DNA of 64,000 nucleotides from CAWBRT01 sp963819175 (GTDB lineage Bacteria; Acidobacteriota; Terriglobia; Terriglobales; Acidobacteriaceae), in NCBI GenBank assembly GCA_963819175.1, contig CAWFVJ010000013.1, positions 588,243 through 652,242 on the forward strand, given 5' to 3'. The translations under genes were made by a program, and so were the position numbers. This document shows positions 9,152 through 18,262 of the stretch, in pieces; position 1 is the stretch's first letter, and each line of letters opens with the position of its first letter. The notes under the pieces are model-generated. The model made no database searches and was not told where the DNA came from. It was given only the letters and a program-made list of their open reading frames with translations.

Positions 9152-9394
9152 TCAGCCCTGGGGGTCCTTGGGCGGCAACTGAATAAACGAACCTCCGACA
9201 TAGGCGTAGACGCAACGGCTGGAATCGATCAACTGCCGGATCGCGAGCTTGCAAAGGTCTTTCGAGCAGGCATCGCCGTACTTAGCCACCATCGCCTTGG
9301 TCAGGTCACCCGGTTTCAAGTTCTTCTTTCCCGCGCACTCGGATACCAACTGGAACATGCCTTCCGCAACCATCTCTACCGTAAGCTCAGCCAT
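9152..9394 (-). CDS. Small winged-helix protein, DsrD candidate
   Basis: Eighty-residue acidic protein between the siroheme methyltransferase fusion and dsrN. Its size, predicted helix-helix-helix-strand pattern (LTKAMVAKYG, LCKLAIRQLIDSSRCVYAYVGGSFIQL) and location fit DsrD. DsrD is a small winged-helix protein linked to reductive sulfite reductases and reported to stimulate DsrAB. Primary sequence similarity to known DsrD is weak by eye, so this rests mainly on size and context. The two N-terminal cysteines and CSKDLC are not typical of DsrD and could indicate redox sensing or another function. Confidence 0.5.
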   Translation of the reverse strand: MAELTVEMVAEGMFQLVSECAGKKNLKPGDLTKAMVAKYGDACSKDLCKLAIRQLIDSSRCVYAYVGGSFIQLPPKDPQG

Positions 9395-9409
9395 ATAAGT
9401 TCTCCCTTT

Positions 9410-11131
9410 TCAGTCAGCCGGCACTGATTCCACTAGCACGCACGGCTTCACTGTGTATGAATTGGTCTTCTTACTCTTGATTAACATGCCCGCGCCTGCC
9501 AGCGGGTCCGAACCAGCCTCTAAACCCGATTTTTCCAGCAGCGCGGTAACGCGCTCCACGGACCACTCGGCACTGTTGCCGTTCGTGACCCGTCGCGCCA
9601 GACGGGCAAGCGCAACCTCTGGAGCCACACTGGCTCCCACGGAAAGCAAATCGTCTTGCAGCATCAGCATCCCGCCGGCCTTCAGTTGGCTTGCCGCATG
9701 GCAAACGACATTCTCGCATTCCTCGCGCGATGCCGAACCGAGAAGCCCGGAGATGATCACCGCGTCGAAGCTCCGCGCCGGCAGCACCTCACCCAATGCC
9801 GGGTTGATGCCTATAACCTTCGCACGCGGCCAGCGCGCCGCAATCAGCTCCGAATAGGTCGCCGCTCCCCATCCCGCAACGAGCACGGTCTCGCATCCGC
9901 CGAGTTCAACCCGATCGAGCACGACCGGCGCCGCGTAACGCGCCAGCGACTCACAGGCGTGGTAGTGCAGAGCCGCATGATCCGGGCGCAGCGTTTTTCG
10001 GCCCGTGGTTGCGAACCTGTCGAGCGCGGTCGCGTCACAGTTTTCTCCAACCTCATACATCAGCGCGGGGACGAGCGACTGGGGTGAGTTTCGCCGCAGG
10101 TAGAGCGAGGCCAATTCCAGATTGCGATAGCCATCCGGCCGCGCCTCAACCAACCCGAGCGCCACGAGCACCTGCATCATGTCGTTCAGTGCATCGGCAT
10201 CGGCATGGATTTGGAGAGCCAGATTGCAGACGGTTTTCGGATGTTCCAGTGCTTCGAATACGCCCGCCGACACTGCCCACGCCAGCATCTGACTTCCGAC
10301 GCCCGCGGTCGCCAGGCGAAACAGTTCCTGTGGCGAGGGCCCGGGGGCAAAACGTGCGTCCGACTCGCCGCGGCGCTGCAGGTCGCGCTCGGCCTTCTTC
10401 AGCTTCTCGCGAAGCCTCACGACCTCGCCGATCACCAGTGTCGCCGGAGCCTTGATGCCTTGCAGCTTTGCCGCTTCGGCAATCGTCTCCAGTGTCCCGG
10501 TGGCAACCTGTTCGCCGTGCCAAAACGCCATCTGGATGATGGCAGCCGGCGTGCCGGGATCGCGGCCCTCGGCGATCAACCGTTTTGCAATCTGCTCGAC
10601 CGCATGGACGCCCATCAGAAAAACCAGCGTCGGAATTTTGCTCAGGGCATTGAAGTCAACTTCGTCGTCGCCGTCGTCGCTGCAAAAGTGGCCGGTCACA
10701 ATCGCAACGGCGGAAGAAGCGTCACGATGCGTTACCGGAATTCCGGCGCTGAGAGGCGCCGAGAGCGCCGAGGAAACGCCGGGGATCACGTCGAAGCTGA
10801 TGCCATGCTCCGCCAGGTACTCGGCCTCTTCTCCGCCGCGGCCAAACAGAAATGGATCGCCGCCCTTCAGGCGAACCACGGTCTTGCCTTCGCGGGCTTT
10901 GTGAACAAGCAGTTCGTTGACCTCATCCTGGCGCGAATCGTGACGCCCGACGGGTTTGCCCATGTAAATGCGCTCGGCGGTTGGTTTCGCCAGCGCCAGT
11001 ACATCTTCCTGAATCAGCCGGTCGTAGACAACGACATCCGCCGACTTGATCAGGTTTGCCGCCTTGATCGTCAACAGCTCAGGATGTCCCGGACCGGCCC
11101 CGACTAGATAAACCTTGCCTGTCTTCTCCAT
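9410..11131 (-). CDS. Uroporphyrinogen-III C-methyltransferase fused to a second methyltransferase-like domain
   Basis: Residues 1-250 are a complete SUMT/CobA domain making precorrin-2 for siroheme: VYLVGAGPGHPELLT, VVRLKGGDPFLFGRG, VIPGVSSALSAP and GIPVTHRD. After a charged linker, residues about 270-573 look like a class I O-methyltransferase of the dimerising type. This part has a winged-helix segment (ELFRLATAGVGSQMLAWAVS to LVALGLVEA) and then a Rossmann-like region whose glycine motif is altered (LVAGWGAATYS). CobA is commonly fused to HemD or CysG modules, not to this domain. Its place beside dsrN suggests a role in siroheme or siroheme-amide maturation. Whether the second domain binds SAM is doubtful because of the altered loop. 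Confidence 0.85.
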   Translation of the reverse strand: MEKTGKVYLVGAGPGHPELLTIKAANLIKSADVVVYDRLIQEDVLALAKPTAERIYMGKPVGRHDSRQDEVNELLVHKAREGKTVVRLKGGDPFLFGRGGEEAEYLAEHGISFDVIPGVSSALSAPLSAGIPVTHRDASSAVAIVTGHFCSDDGDDEVDFNALSKIPTLVFLMGVHAVEQIAKRLIAEGRDPGTPAAIIQMAFWHGEQVATGTLETIAEAAKLQGIKAPATLVIGEVVRLREKLKKAERDLQRRGESDARFAPGPSPQELFRLATAGVGSQMLAWAVSAGVFEALEHPKTVCNLALQIHADADALNDMMQVLVALGLVEARPDGYRNLELASLYLRRNSPQSLVPALMYEVGENCDATALDRFATTGRKTLRPDHAALHYHACESLARYAAPVVLDRVELGGCETVLVAGWGAATYSELIAARWPRAKVIGINPALGEVLPARSFDAVIISGLLGSASREECENVVCHAASQLKAGGMLMLQDDLLSVGASVAPEVALARLARRVTNGNSAEWSVERVTALLEKSGLEAGSDPLAGAGMLIKSKKTNSYTVKPCVLVESVPAD

Positions 11132-11289
11132 GAACTACACCACTCCAATAATCCCACCAAACCGTAGCCAGCGCTTGATAGGCCCACTCGCCGCGAACTC
11201 ACTGGCCCAAACCGCGGCAGGCTACAGCGGCGTTTGGCCAGGCAGATCCCGCTTTCTTTCTCAAACGTACCAACCGTGCTGAAGGTTAA

Positions 11290-11320
11290 GGTGTCGCGAA
11301 GAACCGTTCTCCGCGACACC
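11290..11320. other. Strong intergenic hairpin between the YeiH unit and the siroheme unit
   Basis: A 31-nt near-perfect palindrome, with 14 of 15 possible pairs and arms beginning GGTGTCGCG, lies between the stop of the small membrane protein and the start of the CobA fusion. There is no clear U-tract on either strand. It may be a processing or stability element or a weak terminator for the YeiH unit. Confidence 0.5.
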
Positions 11321-11366
11321 GGTAAATTCATCTAACCAATCATAGCGGCATTGCTGAGAGTCTGTC

Positions 11367-11525
11367 CTACAGGTGCGTAATCACCACCAGGACTATCAGC
11401 AGAATGACGCCGGTGAAGAACGTGTACCAGATCAGCTTCTTTTCCACGCTGTCGAGGGGTTCATACTCCATCTTCTTGATTTCTTCAGCATAGCGCGGCT
11501 GTTCAGCTTTTGTCGGAGTTGTCAT
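11367..11525 (-). CDS. Small single-pass membrane protein beside the YeiH transporter
   Basis: A 52-residue gene: a charged cytoplasmic N-terminus (MTTPTKAEQPRYAEEIKKM) and one C-terminal membrane helix (TFFTGVILLIVLVVITHL). It starts 8 bp after the transporter stop codon with AGTGAGGTGAC upstream, so it is surely cotranscribed. The topology suggests a small auxiliary subunit of the transporter, like other small transporter partners. I recognise no family. Confidence 0.65.
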   Translation of the reverse strand: MTTPTKAEQPRYAEEIKKMEYEPLDSVEKKLIWYTFFTGVILLIVLVVITHL

Positions 11526-11533
11526 TTGTCACC

Positions 11534-13030
11534 TCACTTCATTAGCGGCGGCGTCATCCCATGGAAGAAGATCCAGGAAATGCCCAAGCCGATCCAGATG
11601 ATGTAGCCAAACAAGCACAGTACATAGACGGCCGCCAGCTTGGCGATCCCCTCTTCCCACAGCTTGCGGAAGTTGGACATTACGCCGATGCTGAAGAACG
11701 TCATAACGAAGAAGATTCCACGGAAGACGTTGGCCTCTCCCATGGCGGCATTCACTTTGCCGAGCACCCCTGGCACCATCAATCCGGCGAACAGTACCAA
11801 AAGGAAGGTGGCGACATAGCCGAGCACGAACTTCGGGAAGCGCTGCCAGATTTCGACGGCCTTCACACCTTTTCCGTTCTTACCCTCGAACTTGGCCGAC
11901 CACACCCAGGCCAGTACAAATGCCCAGACGCCGATGAAGATATCGATGAACACCTTGATCGTCGAACTGGTGGCCAAGATCCAGTTGGGCGCGTAGTTAA
12001 TACCAGCTGCTGCCGCCTTGGCGCGTATCAGGGAATCAACGATCGCACCACTGGCCACGGCTGCGCCGTCTGTCTTGACAGCCAGGCCCATCCAAGCGCC
12101 GGCTACCATTGGCTGAGTCCAGAGAAAGTGCTGGGCCGCAAACGGCAGGATCAGCAGTTCCACTACGGAGAAGATCACCACCAGCGAAGAGACCATGATG
12201 GGAACTATTGGCCGGGCGCGGATTGCGCCACCGGTGGCGATGGCCGCCGAAACACCGCAGATGGAGATGCCAGACGCCAACGGCGCTGCCCACTCGCGGT
12301 TGAATTTGAAGTACTTGCGTGAAATAAAGTAGACCAGCGGCCAGTAGATCAGGTAGGCCTCAACAATGGCGCAAATGCCGCGGAACATCATCTGGGTTGC
12401 CAGTTGCCGCTGGTTCAGGGCGGCGATGCCCAGGAATCCGCCCAGGATCACGATGGCCGTCTTGATATACAGCTCGGGACGGACCCCTTCTTTGATCTTT
12501 TCCGCCAGCCCCGGCATGAAATTGCCGATAAACAGGCCAGCCAGCAGGGCAATGATGAACCCGGACTCGTTGGTCAGGTTAAGAGACCAGGCAAGTTTGA
12601 AACCGGCCCGCTGGTTCGGGGTGGCCGCGATGTAGGCCCAGCTGCCCAGGATCCAGCAGATATAGCTAAGACCAAAGACCACCGTAAATCCGCCGGCAAA
12701 CTTCTTTACATCCGCTCCCAAACGCTTTACGCCTACCAACAGCACGACTAGCATAAAGAGGTAGGTTATTACCAGAGAAGCCAATGCGGGCAACGCCGCA
12801 TAAGCCTTGGAGGCGGGTTTGAGCGCCTTCCCGAAATCAGTCCAAACGCCTACGGTAATGCCCCAGCCCAGCGAGTCGATGCCGAACAGGAGCGTAAGTG
12901 AAAGTGCGAAAACAAATATGCCAATACAGAGCGCTAACCAGTCCTCATTGAATCCCTGCGCCGGGTGTGAACTCGGCGGAGCGGTTCCCGTCTGAGTTGA
13001 CGTTACGGATTGGGTCAGATCAACAGCCAT
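11534..13030 (-). CDS. YeiH-family putative sulfate/sulfite exporter
   Basis: Polytopic membrane protein of 498 residues with about 11-12 hydrophobic segments, matching the YeiH (putative sulfate exporter) family. Family-like stretches are GLFIGNFMPGLAEKIKEGV, IKTAIVILGGFLGIAALNQ and SGISICGVSAAIATGGAIRA. It is longer than typical YeiH (about 350 residues) because of extra N-terminal helices and a cytoplasmic loop. The strong ribosome site AAGAGGTGAC precedes ATG 13030. It is transcribed apart from dsrP (a terminator lies between) but sits in the middle of the dsr cluster. This suggests movement of sulfite, sulfate or another sulfur anion across the membrane; the direction and substrate are not known. 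Confidence 0.75.
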   Translation of the reverse strand: MAVDLTQSVTSTQTGTAPPSSHPAQGFNEDWLALCIGIFVFALSLTLLFGIDSLGWGITVGVWTDFGKALKPASKAYAALPALASLVITYLFMLVVLLVGVKRLGADVKKFAGGFTVVFGLSYICWILGSWAYIAATPNQRAGFKLAWSLNLTNESGFIIALLAGLFIGNFMPGLAEKIKEGVRPELYIKTAIVILGGFLGIAALNQRQLATQMMFRGICAIVEAYLIYWPLVYFISRKYFKFNREWAAPLASGISICGVSAAIATGGAIRARPIVPIMVSSLVVIFSVVELLILPFAAQHFLWTQPMVAGAWMGLAVKTDGAAVASGAIVDSLIRAKAAAAGINYAPNWILATSSTIKVFIDIFIGVWAFVLAWVWSAKFEGKNGKGVKAVEIWQRFPKFVLGYVATFLLVLFAGLMVPGVLGKVNAAMGEANVFRGIFFVMTFFSIGVMSNFRKLWEEGIAKLAAVYVLCLFGYIIWIGLGISWIFFHGMTPPLMK

Positions 13031-13250
13031 AAGTCACCTCTTGGAGAAACAAAATAAGATCTAAATACATCTCACGATATTGCAGAACACCGCAATCATC
13101 AGCATGCTATTTGACCCGATGCCAATCACAATCCTCGATTCCGGCATCGTAAATTAACAATCCACAACCATTCTGAACAAGGAGGAGTTGAATCCAGTCT
13201 GCCATCGAGCGCAGTCCATTCCATGCTCAGAACCAGTAGCAACTGCAGTT

Positions 13251-13306
13251 AAAAAAATCGTTAAGCCTGTAGTCCGCCCGCGCTGGCATCGATCTGCGCC
13301 GGGCTA
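13251..13306 (-). terminator. Terminator overlapping the dsrP stop codon
   Basis: On the minus strand GTAGCCCGGCGC (containing the dsrP TAG stop) pairs with GCGCGGGCGGACTAC (hairpin 13270-13306). It is followed by AGGCTTAACGA and a T7 run (13251-13257). This is a convincing rho-independent terminator and marks the end of the dsrA-to-dsrP transcript. Confidence 0.7.
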
Positions 13307-14461
13307 CACCTCTTCCTGAACCGAAAGCATAATTTTATAAAGCACTGTAATCATCAAAGCGCCAAGCGCCCAGATGCCGATCGCAACGGTCCACTCATTC
13401 AGCGTGGGCGTGTAGCGCGCGACCTCGCCAAATGGCGAAGGCACAAAGCCGCCAATCAGCAAAGCAAATCCCTTATCCAGCCAAAGCGAAAAGAAAACCA
13501 AAACACAAGCCCACGTCAGCAAACGCGTATCCGTCCGCCAGCGCGGCACTAAAAGCATGACCAGCGACACGAGAGCAAACAGCACTGATAGCCACATCAC
13601 GGGCACCATCTGATAGTTGCCGTCGAGCCCGAAGAAAAGATAATCAAAATGTTCCATGTGGCTGGGGATTTGGCTGTAGAAAGTGGTGAACACCTCCATC
13701 AGCACAAAGAACACGTTGATAACCATGCAGTAAGTCATGATCAGCGCTAGCTTCTTCACGGCTTCCATGCCGGCATCGAAAACCTTCAGTCGCCGCAGCG
13801 TCAGGATCAAAATGATGAGCACTGCCGGCCCCGAAGAAAAGGCCGAAGCCAGAAAGCGGGGAGCCATGATCGGATTCATCCAAAATGGCCGCGCCGCCAG
13901 ACCGCTCAGGATGAACGCCGTCACCGTGTGGATGCTGATGGCCCAGGGTATGGACAGAATGATGACAGGCTTGATCCACTTCGGCGGGGGCACACCCTCA
14001 TGCTTGGCGCTCAGCAGCGTCACGGTGATGATCGCGTTGAGCAGCACATAGCCGCTGAGGACCGTCATATCCCAGAAAATGAGCGAATTCGGGTGCGGGT
14101 ATCGGAGCACGTTCAGCACGCGCTGCGGTTGGCCCATGCTCACAAAAATAAAGAGCATAGCCATAATCACCGAGCACATGCCGAGGATTTCGCCCATCAT
14201 CGTGCTCTTGCCGAAGGCTTTCCAGTCATGCAGATAGTAGGGCAAAACGACCACGACCGCCGAAGCGCCGAGTCCGATAAAGAACACAAATTGGGAGATA
14301 TACAGTCCCCACACCACATCGTGACTCAGCCCCGTAACCGTCAACCCGACCGTCGCCTGCCGCAGGTAGGCCAGGAAACCCAGGAAGACGAGGGCGAGGA
14401 GAATACCAATCCACATCCAGTACTTCCGGTTCCCTACGAGCGCCTTCTCGAACATGAACAT
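13304..14461 (-). CDS. dsrP: DsrP, quinone-interacting membrane subunit of DsrMKJOP
   Basis: NrfD/PsrC-type integral membrane protein of 385 residues with about ten transmembrane segments (for example YISQFVFFIGLGASAVVVVLPYYL and MTYCMVINVFFVLMEVFTTF). In the DsrMKJOP complex it exchanges electrons between the menaquinone pool and the periplasmic DsrJ/DsrO side. SGLAARPFWMNPIMAPRFLASAF matches the conserved loop of DsrP. It follows dsrO by 10 bp and is the last gene before a terminator. Confidence 0.93.
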   Translation of the reverse strand: MFMFEKALVGNRKYWMWIGILLALVFLGFLAYLRQATVGLTVTGLSHDVVWGLYISQFVFFIGLGASAVVVVLPYYLHDWKAFGKSTMMGEILGMCSVIMAMLFIFVSMGQPQRVLNVLRYPHPNSLIFWDMTVLSGYVLLNAIITVTLLSAKHEGVPPPKWIKPVIILSIPWAISIHTVTAFILSGLAARPFWMNPIMAPRFLASAFSSGPAVLIILILTLRRLKVFDAGMEAVKKLALIMTYCMVINVFFVLMEVFTTFYSQIPSHMEHFDYLFFGLDGNYQMVPVMWLSVLFALVSLVMLLVPRWRTDTRLLTWACVLVFFSLWLDKGFALLIGGFVPSPFGEVARYTPTLNEWTVAIGIWALGALMITVLYKIMLSVQEEV

Positions 14462-14471
14462 CGATCAACCC

Positions 14472-15245
14472 TCACACAATGTAGAAAACGTTGGGCTGCG
14501 TACCTAATTCGGGCTTCCGCCGGATGCTGAAACGCGAGCCGAGCACTTGCCGAATTTCCGAGTTCGGATCGGCAAGATTGCCGAAGACCATCGACTTGTC
14601 AGGGCTGGCCTCGACGCATACCGGCGGCTTGCCCTCGGCCAGACGCTCCACGCAGAAGTTGCACTTCTCCACCACACCCATGGACCGAGTAGGAAATTCC
14701 GGGTTCACCTGCTTGATGTGAGGAACCGGGTCGGAGAAGTTGAAACTGCGGGCGCCGTATGGGCAGGCCACAACGCAGTACTTGCACCCGATACAGCGAT
14801 GCCAGTCCATCATGACGATGCCGTCTTCTCTCTTCCATGTAGCACCGGTCGGGCACACGCGAACACAGGCAGGATTATCGCAATGATTGCACATGACTGG
14901 AATAGGGTGTCCTGCGTAAGCCTTCCGCGTATAGTCCGTTTGCTCGGCCGGGAACACGGTCTCGAAGGGCTGTTCCCAAATCCATCTCACCTCGCGGGTG
15001 GGATCAGGGATTTCAGGAACGTTGTGCGCCGCGTTGCAGGCTTTGATGCACTTGTCAGCGTCTGGTCGATTGCGCCACTTTGCGAGGTCGATAGCCATAC
15101 CCCAGCGGGTAGCCTTAGCCGGCCCGCCCACAGCGGCTGCCGGCGCGCCCGTAAGCTCGGTGACGGCCTGCACTGCCTTCCTTCCCGCAAATGCCAGCAA
15201 CGACAACCCCGAAAGCCGGAGGAAATCTTTTCTGGTAATTTTCAT
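14472..15245 (-). CDS. dsrO: DsrO, periplasmic iron-sulfur subunit of DsrMKJOP
   Basis: Four-cluster ferredoxin protein of 257 residues. The N-terminus (MKITRKDFLRLSGLSLLAFAG) is a Tat-type signal in which the second arginine is Lys. Cluster ligands are visible in KCIKACNAAHNV, CNHCDNPACVRVCP, CIGCKYCVVACPYGA and KCNFCVERL. It carries electrons between DsrJ hemes and DsrP. ATG 15245 overlaps the dsrJ stop by 4 bp, which fixes the start; longer open frames upstream are not used. Confidence 0.93.
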   Translation of the reverse strand: MKITRKDFLRLSGLSLLAFAGRKAVQAVTELTGAPAAAVGGPAKATRWGMAIDLAKWRNRPDADKCIKACNAAHNVPEIPDPTREVRWIWEQPFETVFPAEQTDYTRKAYAGHPIPVMCNHCDNPACVRVCPTGATWKREDGIVMMDWHRCIGCKYCVVACPYGARSFNFSDPVPHIKQVNPEFPTRSMGVVEKCNFCVERLAEGKPPVCVEASPDKSMVFGNLADPNSEIRQVLGSRFSIRRKPELGTQPNVFYIV

Positions 15246-15646
15246 GGTGTCCTCCTGGCCGCCACAAGTTGGGGTTTGTTGTGGCAATCCCAGCAATACG
15301 GAGTGGAGACGCCGGCATAGGTGTGGCAGCGGTCGCAAAACTCCGCCCTGTTGGTATGACATTCCCCGAGGCAGGTTTTCGTAAGACTCGCTTCGTAGGA
15401 TTTTCCATTCGTCGCATGAATCTGGCGCACGCCCTGGCGCACCACATTTTCGCGCCACTCAATCAGCAATTGCATGTGCGCCGCTCGCATATACGGAAGC
15501 GGCGCGACGCACTCCTTCGACTGCGTCGGCAACTGCAACTTCGGTTGCTTGGCTTCGGTTCCCAACGCCGCGGCGTGCCACAGCGGATAGGTAAACAGAA
15601 TCAGGAACAACGCCACCCCGCCGGCGATCAGAGCTCGCTCACGCAT
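15242..15646 (-). CDS. dsrJ: DsrJ, periplasmic triheme cytochrome c
   Basis: Triheme c-type cytochrome of 134 residues anchored by an uncleaved N-terminal helix (AGGVALFLILFTYPLWHAAAL). Heme sites are CLGECH (one residue longer than the usual CxxCH), CDRCH and CWDCH. Cys46 (SKECVAP) matches the position of the cysteine proposed as an unusual heme ligand in purple-sulfur-bacterial DsrJ, and NRAEFCDRCHTYAGV is typical of the family. It overlaps dsrK by 8 bp and dsrO by 4 bp. Confidence 0.92.
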   Translation of the reverse strand: MRERALIAGGVALFLILFTYPLWHAAALGTEAKQPKLQLPTQSKECVAPLPYMRAAHMQLLIEWRENVVRQGVRQIHATNGKSYEASLTKTCLGECHTNRAEFCDRCHTYAGVSTPYCWDCHNKPQLVAARRTP

Positions 15647-17268
15647 GGGCCACCTCCGGTCCGCCGGCTTCTCCGGCTGGAATTACCTCTTCCGCCGGGA
15701 GAGGCTCCCCGCGAAGATCGGTCGTGCGCGTTTCACCCGTCATCACCAGCGCGTTTCCCAGCAACTCGTGAACTCCGGCAACCTCCACGCCCGGCACCCA
15801 ATACTCCAGCAACGGGGGCAAGGTTGCCTTGTCGATGGCGCACATGCAGGCCAGCACATTCACTCCGTGCTTTTCCTTCACGTACTTCACGGCATTGGCC
15901 CGTGGGAATCCGCCGCGCAACCGCATTTCCAGATTTTCGTCTGTGCCCAGCCCGGAGCCGCTACCGCAGCAGAACGTCTGTTCGCGGATGGTGTTCTCCG
16001 GCATCTCGTAAAAGTAGTTGCACGACTGCTTGATGATGTAGCGAGGCTCCTCCAGCAAGCCCATGCCGCGGGCGGGATTGCAGGAATCGTGATAGGTAAC
16101 CTTCCAGTTGTCGTTGCGTCTGGGGTCCAGTTTGAGCTTGTTGTGGTGGAGCAGGTCGGCGGTGAACTCGGAGATGTGCACCATCTTCGTCGATTTCGCG
16201 TTGTCGAAGCGCGTACCGGTTATGGGCGAGACCGGAACTTCGAGGAAATCCGCCGGACCGTTCATGGTGTCCATGTACTGGTGAAGCACCCGCCACATGT
16301 GGCCGCACTCGCCGCCTATGATCCACTTCACACCCAGCCGTTTGGCCTCGTCATAGACCTTGGCGTTCAGCCGCTTCATCAATTCGTGCGAAGAGAACAG
16401 GCCGAAGTTGCCGCCTTCAGAAGCAAAGGCGCTGACCGTATAATCCAGGCCGATCTCCTTAAAGATCATCAGGTAGCCGAGCAGGGTGTAATAGTGCGGG
16501 GTGCCGAAGTAGTCGGCCGAAGGCATGATGAAAAGAATCTCCGCGCCCTTGCGATTGATTGGCACTTCGATCGGCACGCCCGTGATCTCTTGCAGCTCAT
16601 CGGCGGCAAAATCGAGACTGTCCTTGAAGCCGTGAGGCTGGATGCCGAGGTGATTGCCGGTGCGGAAACAATTCGCGGCCGGCTCCAGCACCCAATTGAT
16701 GTTGCATCCGATCAAATTCAGCAACTCGCGGCCGATCATGGTGATTTCAGCCGTGTCAATGCCGTAGGGGCAGTAGACCGAGCACCGCCGGCATTCCGTG
16801 CACTGGTAAAAGTAGTAGAACCATTCCTTAATGACGTCTTCAGTCAGCTCGCGCCCGCCCGCAAGCGCGCCGAAGATGCGGCCGCTCAAGGTGAAATAGC
16901 GCCGGTAAATCGAGCGTATCAACTCGGCGCGCAGCACCGGCATATTCTTCGGATCGCCGGAACCGATATAGAAGTGGCACTTGTCGGCGCAGGCTCCGCA
17001 GCGCACGCAAATGTCCATGAACAACCGGAAGGAGCGATATTTGTTCGAGCCGTTCCTTCATCCCGTCGAGGATGATGCGTTTCCAGTCCGGCGGCAGCTT
17101 CCAGTCGGCATCCATCGGCTGCCACTCGCGCGGATTAGGCAAGCCGAGGTATTTGAGGTTCTTCGGCAGCGCGCTGTAACAGATCACGCCTTTGCGCAAC
17201 TCGGGCCGGGTATTACGCCAGTCGCCCTGCGGGGATTTCTGTTCAATCTGCAGTAGTTTTTCGGACAT
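15639..17268 (-). CDS. dsrK: DsrK, cytoplasmic HdrD-like catalytic subunit (apparent frameshift)
   Basis: Cytoplasmic iron-sulfur subunit that probably reduces the DsrC trisulfide. The N-terminal part (MSEKLLQIEQKSPQGDWRN) is in one frame, and the rest from about YRSFRLFMDICVRCGACADKC is in another. The break is an extra T in the TTT at 17040-17042 (plus strand). Two 4Fe-4S motifs (CVRCGACADKC and CTECRRCSVYCPYGID) precede CCG elements HDSCNPARGMG and EQTFCCGSGSGLG. The frame-corrected length is about 542 residues, normal for DsrK. Its start overlaps the dsrM stop by 26 bp. Confidence 0.88.
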
Positions 17269-18262
17269 CTTCGACCTCGAGCGGCAACCCCGCGGTAATG
17301 ATCTTTTCCCGGAACTCATCTTCCCACTCCTGGTACGTGTGGGTTTTAACCGGATAGTTCCAGGGATTGACATGACGTTCGCTACGGTTGTTATTGGCCA
17401 GGTTGCGCGTCGGGCTCAGGAACACCCCGCCCATATGCATCAGCTTGCTGAACGGGAAGTAGGCCGCCAGCGTGCTCACCAGCAGCAAATGAACCATGAA
17501 CACCGGGCTCAAAACCTGCTGGATGACCGGGTGGAAGGTGGCCAGGCCAAGCGCAAATTGCTTGACGCCGGCGACGTCCACTCTAGCCGCGTGGCGCATC
17601 AGCACGCCGGAAATCGCGATCCCGAGGAGCAGAAAGAGTGCAAAATAATCGGTAAACAATGAAATGTAGCGAACCATCGGCTCGCGCATTCTCCGCAGCA
17701 GCAAATACGCCAGCGCCGCGATGATAATCACGTCGGAAGCGTACACGGCCGGAAGGCCAACCTGGAAAAAGCCGTCGACTCGCTGCAACGCAAGCACAAA
17801 GGCGGGCACCGGCTCCACCAGCAGCCGCACATGCCTGAGCAAGATCATGAGCAGCGACCAATGAAACCCCATCGCGCCGAGCCAGAGAAACTTGCTCTCG
17901 CCAAACGTCGCTTTGTTATCGGCGACCTTGGAGCGCGTATTGCGGAACAGGGACCGGAACAGCAATACCTCCAGCCCCATCCGCGCCGCCGCCCCGACTC
18001 CCGTCGAGGGGTTGTCCAGCGTTGCGGGCTTGATCCAGCTCAGCGACTTCTGCTGGCCGCAGGTGGTGGGAATGCGGAAGGGCACGGGGGTCGCCGCCCA
18101 GCGCCACATTCGCGCGCAAATGCCCCCGAGAAAAATGGCGCACGCCGCGTAGGGAACGGCTACTCCCAGCAGTGTGCCCGTAAAGGTGGAGGCGCCTGCC
18201 AGACTCCCGGCGCAAATCAGCGCAGCCACCGCCAGCAATGCATAGACCGCGTTCACAGGCAA
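17243..18262 (-). CDS. dsrM: DsrM, membrane cytochrome b subunit
   Basis: Cytochrome b of 339 residues with five to six membrane helices; candidate heme histidines lie in GFHWSLLMILLRHVRLL, MRHAARVDV, FHPVIQQ and FMVHLLLV. It links menaquinone to DsrK in the DsrMKJOP complex. The C-terminal cytoplasmic tail (PVKTHTYQEWEDEFREKI) is typical of DsrM. It overlaps the RsbRD-like gene by 10 bp upstream and dsrK downstream. Confidence 0.92.
   Translation of the reverse strand: MPVNAVYALLAVAALICAGSLAGASTFTGTLLGVAVPYAACAIFLGGICARMWRWAATPVPFRIPTTCGQQKSLSWIKPATLDNPSTGVGAAARMGLEVLLFRSLFRNTRSKVADNKATFGESKFLWLGAMGFHWSLLMILLRHVRLLVEPVPAFVLALQRVDGFFQVGLPAVYASDVIIIAALAYLLLRRMREPMVRYISLFTDYFALFLLLGIAISGVLMRHAARVDVAGVKQFALGLATFHPVIQQVLSPVFMVHLLLVSTLAAYFPFSKLMHMGGVFLSPTRNLANNNRSERHVNPWNYPVKTHTYQEWEDEFREKIITAGLPLEVEDVRKTTAD

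Noticed and set aside
15645..17075. 476-residue open frame opposite dsrK
   Set aside because: Antisense of dsrK; no motif.
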